Assembly (NCBI GenBank): GCA_003131585.1
Contig: PKVW01000051.1
Span: forward strand, 10,506 to 74,505
Direction: 5' to 3'
DNA: 64,000 nt
Source: Acidobacteriaceae bacterium
Lineage (GTDB): Bacteria > Acidobacteriota > Terriglobia > Terriglobales > Acidobacteriaceae
Position 1 is the first letter of the stretch; every line of letters begins with the position of its first letter. The translations under genes were made by a program, and so were the position numbers. Shown in pieces: positions 1 to 11,325 of this stretch. The notes beneath the pieces are model-generated. The model was not told the DNA's origin and made no database searches. It saw only the letters and a program-made list of their open reading frames with translations.

Positions 1-1085
1 TTGCCCACGCCCGGAGGTCCGACAAAGCACAGGATCGAGCCCTTGGGATTCTTCACTAACTGGCGCACGGCGAGGAATTCGAGGATGCGCTCCTTGATTT
101 TCTCCAGGCCGTAATGATCTTCGTTGAGAATCTTTTCGGCGCGCGAGATATTACGGATTTCCTTGGAACGCTTCTTCCACGGTACTGCCAGCAGCCAATC
201 GAGGTAGTTGCGCGAAACCGTGGATTCGGCCGACATGGGCGGCATCGCTTCCAGTTTCTTCAGTTCCTGCAGGGCCTTGTCTTTGACGTCTTTGGGCATG
301 CCGGCGGCTTCGACCTTTTTCTTTAGTTCGTCGAACTCGCTTTTCTCGCCGCGGCCGAGTTCCTTCTGAATGGCCTTGATCTTCTCGTTGAGGTAGTACT
401 CTTTCTGCGCTTTCTCCATCTGCCGCTTTACCCGCGATTGGATGGTGCGGTCCACATTAAGTTTTTCGATTTCGACGTCGAGCACATCGGCGATCCGGTT
501 CAAGCGTTCCGAAGGATCGAAGATTTCCAGCAGCTCCTGTTTCTCCTCGATGGAAAGCTGCAGGTTGGCGGCGATGATGTCGGTGAGCTTGGCCGGATCT
601 TCCATGCGCACCGCCGAGATCATGGTCTCGTAGTTCAGCGCCTGGCAAAGCTTCACATACTGCTCAAACAGCGTGGTCACGCGCTGCATGCCGGCTTCGA
701 TCTGCTGGTTCATCTCGACCGGATAGCGAGCCACCCGCACCGAAGCCTGCATGTAGCCATCCGCGTCGGTGGCCTGGAGAAGCCGGCCGCGCTCAATGCC
801 TTCCACCAGAACCTTAATGTTGCCATCGGGCAGCTTGAGGCTCTGCACGATGTTGACGATGGTGCCGACCTGATAGATTTCGTTGGACTTGGGTTCGTCG
901 ATGGAGGCATCGTGCTGGGTGGCCAGGAAGATTTTCTTGTCCGCGGCCAGCGCCTCTTCCAGGGCGCGCACGCTGGACTCGCGGCCCACCACGAACGGCG
1001 TCATCATGAAAGGAAAGATGACCACGTCCCGGATGGGCATCATGGGCAGCTTCTTGGTCTCGAATTTTTCCTTGGATGTGGTCAC
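1..1085 (-). CDS. lon: ATP-dependent protease Lon, 3' part missing (runs off window start)
   Basis: Reverse-strand translation from GTG at 1085 gives VTTSKEKFETKKLPMMPIRDVVIFPFMMTPFVVGRESSVRALEEAL...; ends at the Walker A region (CFVGPPGVG) at the window edge; adjacent to clpX/clpP/tig. Confidence 0.93.
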   Translation of the reverse strand, partial: MTTSKEKFETKKLPMMPIRDVVIFPFMMTPFVVGRESSVRALEEALAADKKIFLATQHDASIDEPKSNEIYQVGTIVNIVQSLKLPDGNIKVLVEGIERGRLLQATDADGYMQASVRVARYPVEMNQQIEAGMQRVTTLFEQYVKLCQALNYETMISAVRMEDPAKLTDIIAANLQLSIEEKQELLEIFDPSERLNRIADVLDVEIEKLNVDRTIQSRVKRQMEKAQKEYYLNEKIKAIQKELGRGEKSEFDELKKKVEAAGMPKDVKDKALQELKKLEAMPPMSAESTVSRNYLDWLLAVPWKKRSKEIRNISRAEKILNEDHYGLEKIKERILEFLAVRQLVKNPKGSILCFVGPPGVG

Positions 1086-1197
1086 TCAATCTCCCCGGAT
1101 TTCTGCCGAATGATTCGCGCCGAATGATTCCTGCCGAATGACAGTCGCAGTGCGCTTCCACCGCCTATCGGTCCACTACCAGTTTACTCCTCTTTTA

Positions 1198-2475
1198 CTA
1201 CCCGGCCTTCTCCAGCGTGGCCACGGAAGCGCTGCGTTTTTCCACCATCTCCCGCGTGACCTCAAACTCCTTCAATTTCTTCTGGCTGGGCAGGTGGAAC
1301 ATCAGGTCGAGCATAAGCTCTTCCAGAATCATGCGGAGCCCGCGAGCGCCCACTTTGCGGGCCATGGCCTGGCGGGCGATGGCGCGCAGCGCGTCATCGC
1401 TGAACTTCAAGCGCACATTCTCGAACTCGAACAGGCGCTGGTACTGCTTGACGATGGCATTCTTGGGGCGGGTGAGGATCTCGATCAGCGCAAATTCGTC
1501 CAGATCTTCGAGCATGCCGATGACGGGCAGGCGTCCGACGAATTCGGGAATCAGGCCAAACTTGATCAGGTCTTCCGGCTGGATTTCGCTCAGCAGTTCG
1601 AAGTTGCGCTTGCGCGAGGCGGAAATGTCTTCCTTTTCCGCTTCTTCGCCGCTGCGGAAGCCGAGCGACTTTTTCCCGACACGCCTTCCGACGATCTTTT
1701 CCAGGCCCACGAACGCTCCTCCGCAGATGAAGAGGATGTTGGTGGTGTCGACGGGAGTGAATTCCTGATGGGGATGCTTGCGTCCGCCCTGCGGCGGAAC
1801 GTTGGCAATGGTTCCTTCCAGAATCTTCAGCAGGGCCTGCTGCACGCCTTCGCCGGAGACGTCGCGCGTGATGGACGGATTCTCGTCCTTGCGGCCGATC
1901 TTGTCGATCTCATCGATGTAGATGATGCCGGTCTGGGCGCGGCTCACATCGCCCTCGGCCGCCTGCAGCAGTTTGAGGATGATGTTCTCGACATCCTCGC
2001 CCACGTAGCCGGCTTCGGTGAGGGTGGTGGCATCGACGATGGCGAAGGGCACGTCGAGCATGCGGGCCAGGGTCTGCGCCAGCAGCGTCTTGCCGGTGCC
2101 GGTGGGACCGATGAGCATGATGTTCGACTTGCTCAGCTCGATGCCGTCGCCGGTCTTCTGCCGGTTCATGAAGATGCGCTTGTAGTGGTTGTAAACCGCG
2201 ACCGCCAGCTTCTTTTTGGTCTGCTCCTGCCCGATGACATATTCGTCGAGGAAGGTCTTGACCTCCTGCGGCTTGGGCAGTTGATTGGGCGCGGCGGTTT
2301 GGGGAGTGGCCGTGCGGTCGTCTTCCAGGATGGAGTTGCATACCGCCACGCACTCATCGCAAATATAGGCGCGGGGATAGTCGCTGGGCGACGAAATGAG
2401 TTTGGCTACGGCATCCTGCGACTTGTGGCAGAACGAACAGCGCAGAATCTCGTCGGAGCCCGACTTGGTTTTCAC
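1198..2475 (-). CDS. clpX: ATP-dependent Clp protease ATP-binding subunit ClpX
   Basis: 425 aa; N-terminal zinc-binding [18 protein letters not shown], Walker A GPTGTGKT, conserved ClpX C-terminus. Confidence 0.98.
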   Translation of the reverse strand: MKTKSGSDEILRCSFCHKSQDAVAKLISSPSDYPRAYICDECVAVCNSILEDDRTATPQTAAPNQLPKPQEVKTFLDEYVIGQEQTKKKLAVAVYNHYKRIFMNRQKTGDGIELSKSNIMLIGPTGTGKTLLAQTLARMLDVPFAIVDATTLTEAGYVGEDVENIILKLLQAAEGDVSRAQTGIIYIDEIDKIGRKDENPSITRDVSGEGVQQALLKILEGTIANVPPQGGRKHPHQEFTPVDTTNILFICGGAFVGLEKIVGRRVGKKSLGFRSGEEAEKEDISASRKRNFELLSEIQPEDLIKFGLIPEFVGRLPVIGMLEDLDEFALIEILTRPKNAIVKQYQRLFEFENVRLKFSDDALRAIARQAMARKVGARGLRMILEELMLDLMFHLPSQKKLKEFEVTREMVEKRSASVATLEKAG

Positions 2476-2523
2476 TCGGCTCTACTCCTTTTCTACTCGA
2501 TACTATTCAAGCGCGAAGGCAGA

Positions 2524-3141
2524 TCATACCGCTTTTCCGGTCTTGTAGATGATATCGTCTATGATTCCATACTCCTTCGCCTGCTGCGCATTCATGATGA
2601 AATCGCGCTCTACGTCCTTTTCCACCTTGTCGAGCTTCTGTCCGGTGTGCTTGGAGAGCAACTGATTGGTAATCTCCCGCATGCGCAGGATTTCGCGCGC
2701 GTGGATGTCAATGTCGGTCGCTTGACCCGACAATCCTCCCATCGAGGGCTGATGGATGAGGATGCGCGAATTGGGCAATGCCAGCCGCTTCTTGGGCTCC
2801 CCGGCCGCCAACAGCAATGCCGCCATCGAGGCCGCCTGGCCCACGCACAGCGTCATGACATCGTTCTTCACGTACTGCATGGTGTCGTAGATGGCCATGC
2901 CGGCCGTGATCGAGCCGCCCGGAGAGTTGACGTAAAGCTGAATGTCTTTCTCGGGATCTTCCTGCGCCAGAAACAGCATCTGGGCAATCACCAGATTGGC
3001 GATGTTGTCGTCAATCGGCGTGCCGATGAAAATAATGTTATCGCGGAGCAGCCGGGAATAAATATCGTAGGCGCGTTCGCCCCGCCCGGTCTGCTCAATG
3101 ACCATCGGTACCAGCATCATTTGCGGATCGTTTTGCTTCAT
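2524..3141 (-). CDS. clpP: ATP-dependent Clp protease proteolytic subunit ClpP
   Basis: 205 aa; catalytic-Ser region [15 protein letters not shown] and His region [15 protein letters not shown]. Confidence 0.98.
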   Translation of the reverse strand: MKQNDPQMMLVPMVIEQTGRGERAYDIYSRLLRDNIIFIGTPIDDNIANLVIAQMLFLAQEDPEKDIQLYVNSPGGSITAGMAIYDTMQYVKNDVMTLCVGQAASMAALLLAAGEPKKRLALPNSRILIHQPSMGGLSGQATDIDIHAREILRMREITNQLLSKHTGQKLDKVEKDVERDFIMNAQQAKEYGIIDDIIYKTGKAV

Positions 3142-3243
3142 TGTCTACCGGACCTGTCACCGGACCTGCCACACTCCGCCCCGTAGTAACGTTTTTCGTT
3201 TCTCGGGGAGGGTTGAAAGTGGTCCGCGGCTTTATCTAAATAA

Positions 3244-4686
3244 CTACGCGGACTGGTGATACAGAAAGTCGAGGGTCTTCTCGCTGCGGATTCTAATTCG
3301 GATTCTATCGAGGCCCCCATCCTCTGTCAAACGCGCCCGCACCGCTTCGGACGTCTGTTTCGACTGTCGAGCCAGAGCTTCCACCTCCCGGTTCACTTCC
3401 TCGCCGCTGACCTCGATTTTCTCCAGGTCCGCGATGCGCTCCAGCAGCAGGGAAGACTTCACATCGTGTACCGCCTGTTCCCGTTGGCCGGCCCGAAGGC
3501 GGGGCAGATCCATCTTCTTCAGGTCTTCCATCTTCATGCCTTGCGCTGCCAGAGCTCGTAGGCCGCGCTCCAGGCGCAGATCAATCTGCCGGTCCACTAA
3601 AGACTCCGGCACTTCGAAATCGTTGCGCTTCACCAGTTCGGCCACCAGCTTGTCTTTCGCCGCATGTTCCGCCGTATGCCGCTTTTCGGCATCCATGTTC
3701 TCGCGAATCTGTTTGCGAACCTGGTCCAGGCTGGTGAACTCGCCCAACTCCTTGGCGAAGTCATCGTTGAGCTCGGGCAGGCTTTTTTGCTTGATGCCAT
3801 TCACCTTCACCGTGTAGACAAAAGTCTTGCCCGCCAGCCGCTTGTCGGAAATGTCTTCGGCATAGCTCACGTCGAAAGTACGCTCGTCGCCAGCGGAAGC
3901 GCCGGTGAGGTGCTCGGTAAACTCCGGCACGGTGTTCTTGCCGCCAATCTCGATCAGCACGTCGTCCATGTGTACGGGATTGGCCTTGGCGTCCGCGACA
4001 TCCTTGCCGTCTTTGGGCTTTCCATCCATCGACGCCTGGGCAAAGTCGCCCTCGGCGAGGGTACGTCCTTCCACGGTGGTGTAGGTGGCGTGCTGCTCAC
4101 GCAGGCTGGTAAGCGCCTGCCCGACTTCCTCGTCGGTGACGGCAATCTCCGGCTTGTCGGCGCGCAGATCTTTGTAGCCTTCCACCTGAATCTCAGGCAG
4201 CACTTCAAAACTGGCCTTGAAGCGCAACGGCTCTCCGGCTTCCATCTGCAGATCGGTGACGCGGGGCTGCGAAATCGGAATCAGACCTTGTTTCTCAGCT
4301 TCCTTGCGGAAGTATTTTGGGACCAGAGCCTCGACCACATCGTTCTTGAGCCCATCCCCAAAACGCTGCCGGATGATGGAAGCCGGCACATGCCCCGCCC
4401 GAAACCCCGGCAGCCGCGCACTCTTCTGATAGCGCTGAATCTGCAACTCGGTTTCGCGGGTAACTTCGGCGGCTGGGATCTCGACGGAGATCTCCCGCTT
4501 AATGTCTTTCTTAGTCGCTTCCGTCTTCGTCGCGTCGATCTTCTTCGTCGCGTCGGTTTTCGTCCCGTCGATCTTCGTTGCCTCGACCTTGGCCGCGTCG
4601 CTAGTCTCTGTGGGGCTCACATTCCGCCTTTCACTCGCCGCCGAATCCCGAGGCTCCGTGGAGCAAACGGACCCGCCCGAATTCAT
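3244..4686 (-). CDS. tig: Trigger factor with Lys/Thr-rich N-terminal extension (start codon uncertain)
   Basis: 480-aa ORF; trigger-factor core DIKREISVEIPAAEVTRETELQIQRYQKSARLPGFRAGHVPASIIRQRFG; first ~60 aa are low-complexity repeats; upstream of clpP-clpX-lon. Confidence 0.93.
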   Translation of the reverse strand: MNSGGSVCSTEPRDSAASERRNVSPTETSDAAKVEATKIDGTKTDATKKIDATKTEATKKDIKREISVEIPAAEVTRETELQIQRYQKSARLPGFRAGHVPASIIRQRFGDGLKNDVVEALVPKYFRKEAEKQGLIPISQPRVTDLQMEAGEPLRFKASFEVLPEIQVEGYKDLRADKPEIAVTDEEVGQALTSLREQHATYTTVEGRTLAEGDFAQASMDGKPKDGKDVADAKANPVHMDDVLIEIGGKNTVPEFTEHLTGASAGDERTFDVSYAEDISDKRLAGKTFVYTVKVNGIKQKSLPELNDDFAKELGEFTSLDQVRKQIRENMDAEKRHTAEHAAKDKLVAELVKRNDFEVPESLVDRQIDLRLERGLRALAAQGMKMEDLKKMDLPRLRAGQREQAVHDVKSSLLLERIADLEKIEVSGEEVNREVEALARQSKQTSEAVRARLTEDGGLDRIRIRIRSEKTLDFLYHQSA

Positions 4687-4737
4687 ACGGCGTTAACTTG
4701 AGTGTAAAGACAGAAGGAGAGCAGCGTCAAACGGCGG
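4577..4737. repeat. Direct repeat copy 1 (tig 5' end plus upstream region)
   Basis: gttgcctcgaccttggccgcgtcgctagtctctgtggggctcacattccgcctttcac...attcatacggcgttaacttgagtgtaaagacag... matches 7794-7960 with scattered differences. Confidence 0.85.
4701..4730 (-). promoter_or_regulatory. Putative sigma70-type promoter of tig
   Basis: Minus strand TTGACG (4730-4725), 18-bp spacer, TACACT (4706-4701), just upstream of the tig ORF; both hexamers conserved in the duplicate at 7918-7948. Confidence 0.5.
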
Positions 4738-4835
4738 GGGGATCCAGATTCAGTCACTACCCAGAGCCGCCATTCGTTGACTGGCCGCTGCCGCGCCCGT
4801 AAGATGAAGCGACCCGAAAGCCTGGCTTTTGCAGA

Positions 4836-7718
4836 ATGATTGACCAGACCATCTCGCACTACCGCATTGTCGAGAAGCTTGGTGGCGGCGGGATGGGTGT
4901 GGTCTACAAGGCCGAGGACACCTCGCTCGGCCGATCTGTGGCGCTCAAATTCCTGCCCGAGGAAACCTCGCGAGACCCGCAAGCACTGGAACGCTTTCGC
5001 CGGGAGGCGCGCGCGGCGTCCGCGCTCAATCATCCCAATATTTGCACCATCTACGAAATCGGCAAACACGTTGAGCAATCTTTTATTGCCATGGAGTTTC
5101 TGGAGGGTGTGACGCTGAAGCATCTCATTGCGGGAAAGCCGATGGATCACGAAACGGTGCTCTCGCTGGCCATTGAGATTGCCGACGGGTTGGACGCCGC
5201 CCATGCCCAGGGGATCGTCCACCGCGACATCAAGCCAGCCAACATCTTTGTCACTAAGCGGGGGCACGCCAAGATACTTGACTTCGGGTTGGCCAAAGTC
5301 ACCCCCGCAGCCGGTTCCTCCAGCCAGATGGCTGCGGCCAACACCCAGACAGCGGTTGACGAACACCTCACCAGCCCGGGTATGGCTGTGGGCACGGTCG
5401 CCTATATGTCTCCCGAACAGGTGCGGGCCAAGGAGTTGGACGCGCGCACGGATTTATTCTCCTTCGGCGCGGTGCTGTATGAAATGGCGACCGGGGCCTT
5501 GCCGTTTCGGGGAGAAAGTTCGGGAGTCATCTTTAGCGCGATTCTGGAACGAGAACCAGTTCCTCCGGTGCGCATCAACCCTGACCTGCCGGCGGAATTG
5601 CAGCGGATCATCGGCGGAGCGCTGGAGAAGGATTGCAATCTTCGCTATCAGAGCGCGGCGGAGATGCGGGCGGAACTGCAACGGCTGAAACGAGACACCG
5701 ATTCGCGCAGGTCGGCGGCTGTGGTCGAGATGTCGGTCTCCGTTTCTGGCTCACGCTCTGGCTCACACGCACGACCGGGGCCAGCTCGCCGCTCCTCGGT
5801 GTGGAAAGTTGCGGCGCCGATCCTGGTTGTGGCTGCCGTGTTTGTCGGCGGACTTTATTACCATTTCCGCCCGTCCCCCAGGCTCACCGACAAAGACACG
5901 GTGGTGCTCGCCGACTTCACCAATACCACTGCCGATCCCGTCTTTGATGGCACCTTGCGGCAAGCACTTTCGGCGCAACTGGAGCAGTCGCCGTTTCTCA
6001 ACCTGCTTTCCGACGAGCGCATCGCGCAGACACTTTCGCTCATGGCCCAGCCCAAAGAAGCGCGGCTGACGCATGAGTTGGCTCGCGACGTCTGCCAGCG
6101 CACGGCGAGCGCGGCGGTGCTGAATGGCTCGATCGCACAGGTTGGCACACAGTATCTTCTGACCGTGAAGGCGGTTAACTGCTCGAACGCAGATTTGCTG
6201 GCCAGCACCACAGCCCAGGCCCGCGACAAGAACCATGTTCTCGATGCCGTAGGAGAGATGGCTGCGAAACTGCGCAGCAAACTGGGAGAATCGCTGGCCT
6301 CGGTGCAAAAGTATGACGCGCCGGCGGAGAACGTGACCACACCATCGTTGGAGGCGCTGCAAGCCTACGGCCTGGGCTATCAGGCGCAAGTCCTGCGAAA
6401 CGATTACGCGGCAGCCATCCCGTTATTCCAGCGGGCCATCAGCCTCGATCCGAATTTCGCCATGGCTTATGCGCGGCTGGGAGCAAACTATTTCAACCTG
6501 AATGAGACGGTCCGCGCTTCCGATAATATCCGTAAAGCGTTTGAACTGCGTGAGCGGGTGAGCGAACGGGAGAAGTTCTACATTGTTTCGCATTACGGGC
6601 ATTTCGTCACGGGAAACTTGGAGGACGCCCGCAAGTCCTATGAATTGTGGGCGCAGACCTACCCGCGCGATCACGTTCCCTCCAACAATCTGGCCGTGAT
6701 CTACAACAATCTGGGCGACTACGCCAGGGGCCTGGCCAAGGCTCAACAAACCCTGAAAATGAATCCCGGAAGTGGCATCAGCTACAGCAACCTGGTCAGC
6801 GCTTACGTGAGCCTCAATCGCTTGGACGAAGCCCGGGCCACGGCGGAGGAGGCAAAAGCTCGCAATCTTGATTCACCCTTGAATCACGCCACCCTTTACA
6901 TGGTGGATTTCCTGCAGCATGACGCAGCCGGCATGGAGCAGGAGGCGGCTCGGTTGATGGGCAAGCCGGGATATGAAGACATCATGCTCTATTACCAATC
7001 GGAAACCGCCGCCTGTGCCGGTCAGTTTGCCAAGGCGCAGGAACTGTCGCGGCGTGCCGCCGAGTCCGCCCAGCGTGCCGATGAAAAAGAGACGGCTGCC
7101 GGCTACCAGGCGGAAGCTTCGCTGCGCGCGGCGCTGGTGGGTGACATGGCTTTTGCGAAACAACGAGCGCAAGCCGCGCTCGCGCTTTCGGATGGAGGCG
7201 ACGTCAAGGCGATGTCGGCCATTGCGCTGGGACTGGCCGGCGATTCCGCCTCGGCCATGCGTGTGGCCGACGATTTGAACAAACGCCTGCCGGAAGACAC
7301 CATTGTCCAGTTCGATTACTTGCCGATGATCCGCGCCGCCGTTGCCCTTCATAATGGCGATGCGGAGAGAGCGACAGCGGCGCTGGCGCCGGCTGCGCCC
7401 TACGAACTAGGCGCTGCGTCTCAGAACCTGAATTTTCTTCTCTACCCGGTCTACTTGCGCGGCGAGGCGAATCTAGCTGCGAAACAGGGTACGGCTGCTG
7501 CCGCCGAGTTCCGCAAGATTCTCGACCACTCCGGCGTCGTCCTGAATGAACCGATCGGTGCGCTGGCCCAGTTGGGACTGGGTAGGGCGTACGCTCTGGC
7601 GGGAGACTCGGGCAAAGCCAGGACCGCGTATCAGGACTTCCTCGCGCTTTGGAAAAACGCCGACCCCGATGTTCCTATCCTGAAGCAAGCGAAGGCGGAG
7701 TACGCGAAGCTGCGGTAG
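4836..7718 (+). CDS. Serine/threonine protein kinase (PknB-like) with TM segment and TPR-rich C-terminus
   Basis: 960 aa; [32 protein letters not shown]-like [26 protein letters not shown]; tetratricopeptide-like C-terminal half. Confidence 0.95.
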   Translation: MIDQTISHYRIVEKLGGGGMGVVYKAEDTSLGRSVALKFLPEETSRDPQALERFRREARAASALNHPNICTIYEIGKHVEQSFIAMEFLEGVTLKHLIAGKPMDHETVLSLAIEIADGLDAAHAQGIVHRDIKPANIFVTKRGHAKILDFGLAKVTPAAGSSSQMAAANTQTAVDEHLTSPGMAVGTVAYMSPEQVRAKELDARTDLFSFGAVLYEMATGALPFRGESSGVIFSAILEREPVPPVRINPDLPAELQRIIGGALEKDCNLRYQSAAEMRAELQRLKRDTDSRRSAAVVEMSVSVSGSRSGSHARPGPARRSSVWKVAAPILVVAAVFVGGLYYHFRPSPRLTDKDTVVLADFTNTTADPVFDGTLRQALSAQLEQSPFLNLLSDERIAQTLSLMAQPKEARLTHELARDVCQRTASAAVLNGSIAQVGTQYLLTVKAVNCSNADLLASTTAQARDKNHVLDAVGEMAAKLRSKLGESLASVQKYDAPAENVTTPSLEALQAYGLGYQAQVLRNDYAAAIPLFQRAISLDPNFAMAYARLGANYFNLNETVRASDNIRKAFELRERVSEREKFYIVSHYGHFVTGNLEDARKSYELWAQTYPRDHVPSNNLAVIYNNLGDYARGLAKAQQTLKMNPGSGISYSNLVSAYVSLNRLDEARATAEEAKARNLDSPLNHATLYMVDFLQHDAAGMEQEAARLMGKPGYEDIMLYYQSETAACAGQFAKAQELSRRAAESAQRADEKETAAGYQAEASLRAALVGDMAFAKQRAQAALALSDGGDVKAMSAIALGLAGDSASAMRVADDLNKRLPEDTIVQFDYLPMIRAAVALHNGDAERATAALAPAAPYELGAASQNLNFLLYPVYLRGEANLAAKQGTAAAAEFRKILDHSGVVLNEPIGALAQLGLGRAYALAGDSGKARTAYQDFLALWKNADPDVPILKQAKAEYAKLR

Positions 7719-7793
7719 CGAGAAACGGTCCTGCCTGCTGGTTCACTGTTTAGCGATAGTTGCGGTAATCAGTGCGATTAGGCCGTCGTTCTT

Positions 7794-7960
7794 GGTTGCC
7801 TCGTTCTTGGCCGCGTCGCCAGTCTCTGTGGGGCTCACATTCCGCCTTTCACGACCGCTGCATTCGGAGGCTCCGTCAGCAAAGGGAACCACCCCAAATT
7901 CATACGGCGTTCACTTGAGTGTAAAGACAGTAAGGAGAGCAGCGTCAAACGGGGGAGAGA
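7794..7960. repeat. Direct repeat copy 2 (degenerate duplicate of the tig 5'/promoter region)
   Basis: ggttgcctcgttcttggccgcgtcgccagtctctgtggggctcacattccgcctttcac...aaattcatacggcgttcacttgagtgtaaagacagtaaggagagcagcgtcaaacg. Confidence 0.85.
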
Positions 7961-8027
7961 GGTTACCACAGAGGCCGCGCGGGGAGAAGGCGGATATCCC
8001 TTCTGCGTGGCCGATCCCGGTTAGCTC

Positions 8028-11000
8028 CTAATTTGCGCCCGCAGCCACCGACAGCGGATAAAACACGAAACTGCAGCCAGTATAAGAGGAGCAGGAAATA
8101 ATCCCTTTTCTGAGCAGATGCGCCGTCGATTTTGGCGGCAACGGCTCTTCGAACTGGGCTTTCTTCAGGCTCTCTGTCGCATCATGAAGCAGCGCAGACC
8201 CCCGCAGGAAATTCGCTTTTTCGATCTTTCCGCTGGCCCCGAGCAGGACGTAGAAGTCCGCACTCGCAGTTTCCTTAGTGAGCCTAGGAAGTTTCAAGCT
8301 CCGCATCTGGCTCAGTTCTTCCCCAGCGCCCATTCGATTCTTGGGAAGATGAATGTTGGCCAGGTTGCGCATGCGCGCGGGTGTCTCATCCAACCGTGGA
8401 TTCGCTTCCAGCGCAAGGTTATATATGTGAAGCGCTGCCGGCAGCTTTTGCTCTTTTTCGTATACCTGGCCAAGGTGGTCGCCCACTGTCCCATCCTGCG
8501 AGAGCTGCCAAGCCGAGTTCAGATAACTCTCTGCCTGCGCCAGATCGCCCATCTTGAAGTAGATCCAGCCGAGTGTGTCCCAGTACGCGCTGATCATCAA
8601 CGGAAGCTCTAGATCCGCCTTCTGTATGTTCTCAAGATCCACTTTTTGGGATTTCTCTTCCACTTCTTTCACGGACCGCTGCGAGTATGCAAGAGCGTCG
8701 GGGATGTTCGTGTCTGCCTCCGCCATCTCATAAGCCACATCGTTGAGCATCTCAGCCCCGGAGTCGATTTGCAGGGCTTTGCGCACGGCGTCAAGCCCTT
8801 GATCTGCGTTGTGGGAACGCAGGCGGACCATCCCCAGCCTCAACTGCGCGTACGCGTCAGAAGGGTTCGCCTTGGCTGCCGACTCAAAAAGTAACGCCGC
8901 CTCCGGGTAACGCTTCTGCGCCATGTAAAGGCCGCCGAGGTTTAGCGTGAGGTCGGGATCGTCGGGAGCGATGCTTTGCAATTTCTGCCAGGTGGCAATC
9001 GCATCGTCCCGCTTGGCGATGCCCATGTACACGAAGGCCAGGATCTTGTAGGGAACAACCTGCCTCGGGTCGGCTTCGGCAGCTTTCCGAAAAGCATTGA
9101 GAGATGAACTTTGATCTCTGGCTCCAGCATACGTCGCACCCAACTCAATCCAAGCGCGGGAGAAAGTCGGGTCAAGCGAAACCGCATGCTCCAGAGCTGT
9201 GGTCGCAGACGTGAAATCCTTCGCCTGCATCGACTTCCGGGCGGCTTGTTCTGCCTGCAGTGCTTCCGAATTAGAACTCCCCGGAAGTTGAGCGATGCTC
9301 TGGCGTAGCAGCTCTCCCACGCGGCCAGTTGCCTGTGCGCGCATGGCAGCAGGGCTGCTTGCAGCAACATCCGCAGCTACGTGTAGAAAAGTGTAAGTGT
9401 TGTAGTCGTCTGAAATTGCTTTCTGGAACGCTTTGTAATTCGTCAACTGCTCAGGCGTGACCGCGTTCGCTTTGAGCATCAGTTGCCGCCTGGTTATTAG
9501 CGCACCCTCGCGCACTTCCGAACTTCCCTGGAACTCCGCAAAACTCTCCTTTAAGTCTACTGGAGCTGGCGGTGTGGCGGACCATCCCTTGGGGAACTCG
9601 ATTCGCGACTCGTATTGCAACTCGCCCACATAGCCGAGCCAGAGGGGCGTCTTCCGCTTCAAGTCTTCGTCCTTCACCTCCGGAATGCCGAAGGGTGGAA
9701 GCGGAATTATGAATCGGTGCTTGTCGCCTCCGTCGAAATCTTTCAGGGTGTAGTCGTACGTTTGGGTAAAAGGTTCTTCCGTATTCTCTGGCGGGCTGGC
9801 TCGGACGTTGCTGACGGTTCCACCCAGACGCGCTCCGTAAGACATCTGCTGGCCCAGATCTTTCCACTGCGACTCCGGCCATCGGCGAAAGGCGTACCGA
9901 AAATAGAGTTCATTGTCGCCGCGATAAACCGCCTCCACATGGGCGTGCAGCGTGCCATCGGCGTCGAGCTTCGCGGTAATCGTGTCAGTTTGTTTATCGG
10001 CGAACGGAGAATTGGCTGGCGTGGTCTGGAACCCAACCTTGTCCGGCGTGATGACTAGCGCGGGTTTCCCGCGGAGCGGATAAACCAGATACCCGATTGC
10101 CGTCACTTCTGGCGTTGTATCCATCCAGGACAGTGTGCTTCCTTTAGCTATCACGCTGATGACGTGGTCGAACTGTCCGGGCGAAGGTACGTCGGCATCC
10201 ACTGCCACCCGGGTGCTGATCAAAGCCGGGTAAGCTCGGATTCCGACGGCGCTTAGCAATGCTGCCAGTAGTGTGTGCTTGTCTTTGCAGTCGCCATATT
10301 GGTTTCCGAGAATTTCCGCTGCGGCATGGGGTTGGTAGCGTCCGATGCCAAAGGAAATCGCCACATAGCGGTAGCGCAGGCTCACGTAGTTGTAAATGGC
10401 GCGTACTTTCGCATCGTCACCCGAAAGGCCTTTGGTCAGTTCCTCCGCCTTGGCGTTTACCTCCGGAGACGGCTGGATCTTTTCTTGCTGTAGACCTTCG
10501 TACCATCGGCCCACTTCCTCCCAGCTGCGAAAACTGCTGATCAGCACATCCGGCGGCGAGAGCAATCCGCGGATCGCGTCGTAACTCTGGGCCTTTTTTT
10601 GCTCCTCCGCGCTCACGCTTTCGAGATTCGATGTTTTCCACAAGTAAATGCGGCGGCCTTCCTCCTCTCGCGTAGTCGGCTGGACAGTCTGACTCTTAAC
10701 TTTCACCTCGCGTTCATGCGGAACACTGATCTCCAGCTGCTCGTCGAGAACAACTAGGTTTTTCGTAAACTGATAGCTGGTCCAGAATTGTCCCGCGGCG
10801 AGCGGTTTCTCTAGCAGCCACCGGACGGAGTATTCCAGCGTGTCGCCGGGTTCGAGTCCCTTAACCGCGACATGCTTTTCGCGCAAGTCACTGTACAAGG
10901 GAGCGTCACGATAGATTTCCGAAGTCACGTCCTGGATTGAGTCCAGAGGGGTTGTGACTACCGACCCGTTCGGTTTGGTGACCCGGACATCTTGTACTTC

Positions 11001-11270
11001 GATCCGTCCGACCGATGCCTGGTAGGGGAAGGGTAGCACTCCGTACTGTCGCACGCCGGCGTCGGACTGTACCCGTACCCGGGCGTGTTGATCGTACGTG
11101 TAGGTGCCATCGGATTGGAATACAACCTTGGTCGTCATTTGCTCGATGACCGCACCTTCCTTTGAGAAATCCTGACTACCTGCGTTCTTCGCGGCGGATT
11201 TCTGCGCGAAGGCGGGCACACAAAGAAGAGTCACAGCGAAGTAAACTTTGAGGAAAGCGGCGCTAGACAT
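8028..11270 (-). CDS. DUF3857/transglutaminase-like domain protein with TPR repeats
   Basis: 1080 aa; signal-like N-terminus; transglutaminase-like core (YRYVAISFGIGRYQPHAAAEILGNQYGDCKDKHTLLAALLSAVGI); C-terminal TPR region. Confidence 0.85.
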   Translation of the reverse strand: MSSAAFLKVYFAVTLLCVPAFAQKSAAKNAGSQDFSKEGAVIEQMTTKVVFQSDGTYTYDQHARVRVQSDAGVRQYGVLPFPYQASVGRIEVQDVRVTKPNGSVVTTPLDSIQDVTSEIYRDAPLYSDLREKHVAVKGLEPGDTLEYSVRWLLEKPLAAGQFWTSYQFTKNLVVLDEQLEISVPHEREVKVKSQTVQPTTREEEGRRIYLWKTSNLESVSAEEQKKAQSYDAIRGLLSPPDVLISSFRSWEEVGRWYEGLQQEKIQPSPEVNAKAEELTKGLSGDDAKVRAIYNYVSLRYRYVAISFGIGRYQPHAAAEILGNQYGDCKDKHTLLAALLSAVGIRAYPALISTRVAVDADVPSPGQFDHVISVIAKGSTLSWMDTTPEVTAIGYLVYPLRGKPALVITPDKVGFQTTPANSPFADKQTDTITAKLDADGTLHAHVEAVYRGDNELYFRYAFRRWPESQWKDLGQQMSYGARLGGTVSNVRASPPENTEEPFTQTYDYTLKDFDGGDKHRFIIPLPPFGIPEVKDEDLKRKTPLWLGYVGELQYESRIEFPKGWSATPPAPVDLKESFAEFQGSSEVREGALITRRQLMLKANAVTPEQLTNYKAFQKAISDDYNTYTFLHVAADVAASSPAAMRAQATGRVGELLRQSIAQLPGSSNSEALQAEQAARKSMQAKDFTSATTALEHAVSLDPTFSRAWIELGATYAGARDQSSSLNAFRKAAEADPRQVVPYKILAFVYMGIAKRDDAIATWQKLQSIAPDDPDLTLNLGGLYMAQKRYPEAALLFESAAKANPSDAYAQLRLGMVRLRSHNADQGLDAVRKALQIDSGAEMLNDVAYEMAEADTNIPDALAYSQRSVKEVEEKSQKVDLENIQKADLELPLMISAYWDTLGWIYFKMGDLAQAESYLNSAWQLSQDGTVGDHLGQVYEKEQKLPAALHIYNLALEANPRLDETPARMRNLANIHLPKNRMGAGEELSQMRSLKLPRLTKETASADFYVLLGASGKIEKANFLRGSALLHDATESLKKAQFEEPLPPKSTAHLLRKGIISCSSYTGCSFVFYPLSVAAGAN

Positions 11271-11325
11271 AAGGGCTCTGCCATCTTACCCCTCCAGCAA
11301 GGCACCAACAACAGATATGGCGGGT

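Noticed and set aside
1138-3186. 682-aa plus-strand ORF antisense to clpX and clpP
   Set aside because: Shadow ORF from high-GC codon bias; clpX and clpP on the minus strand are unambiguous
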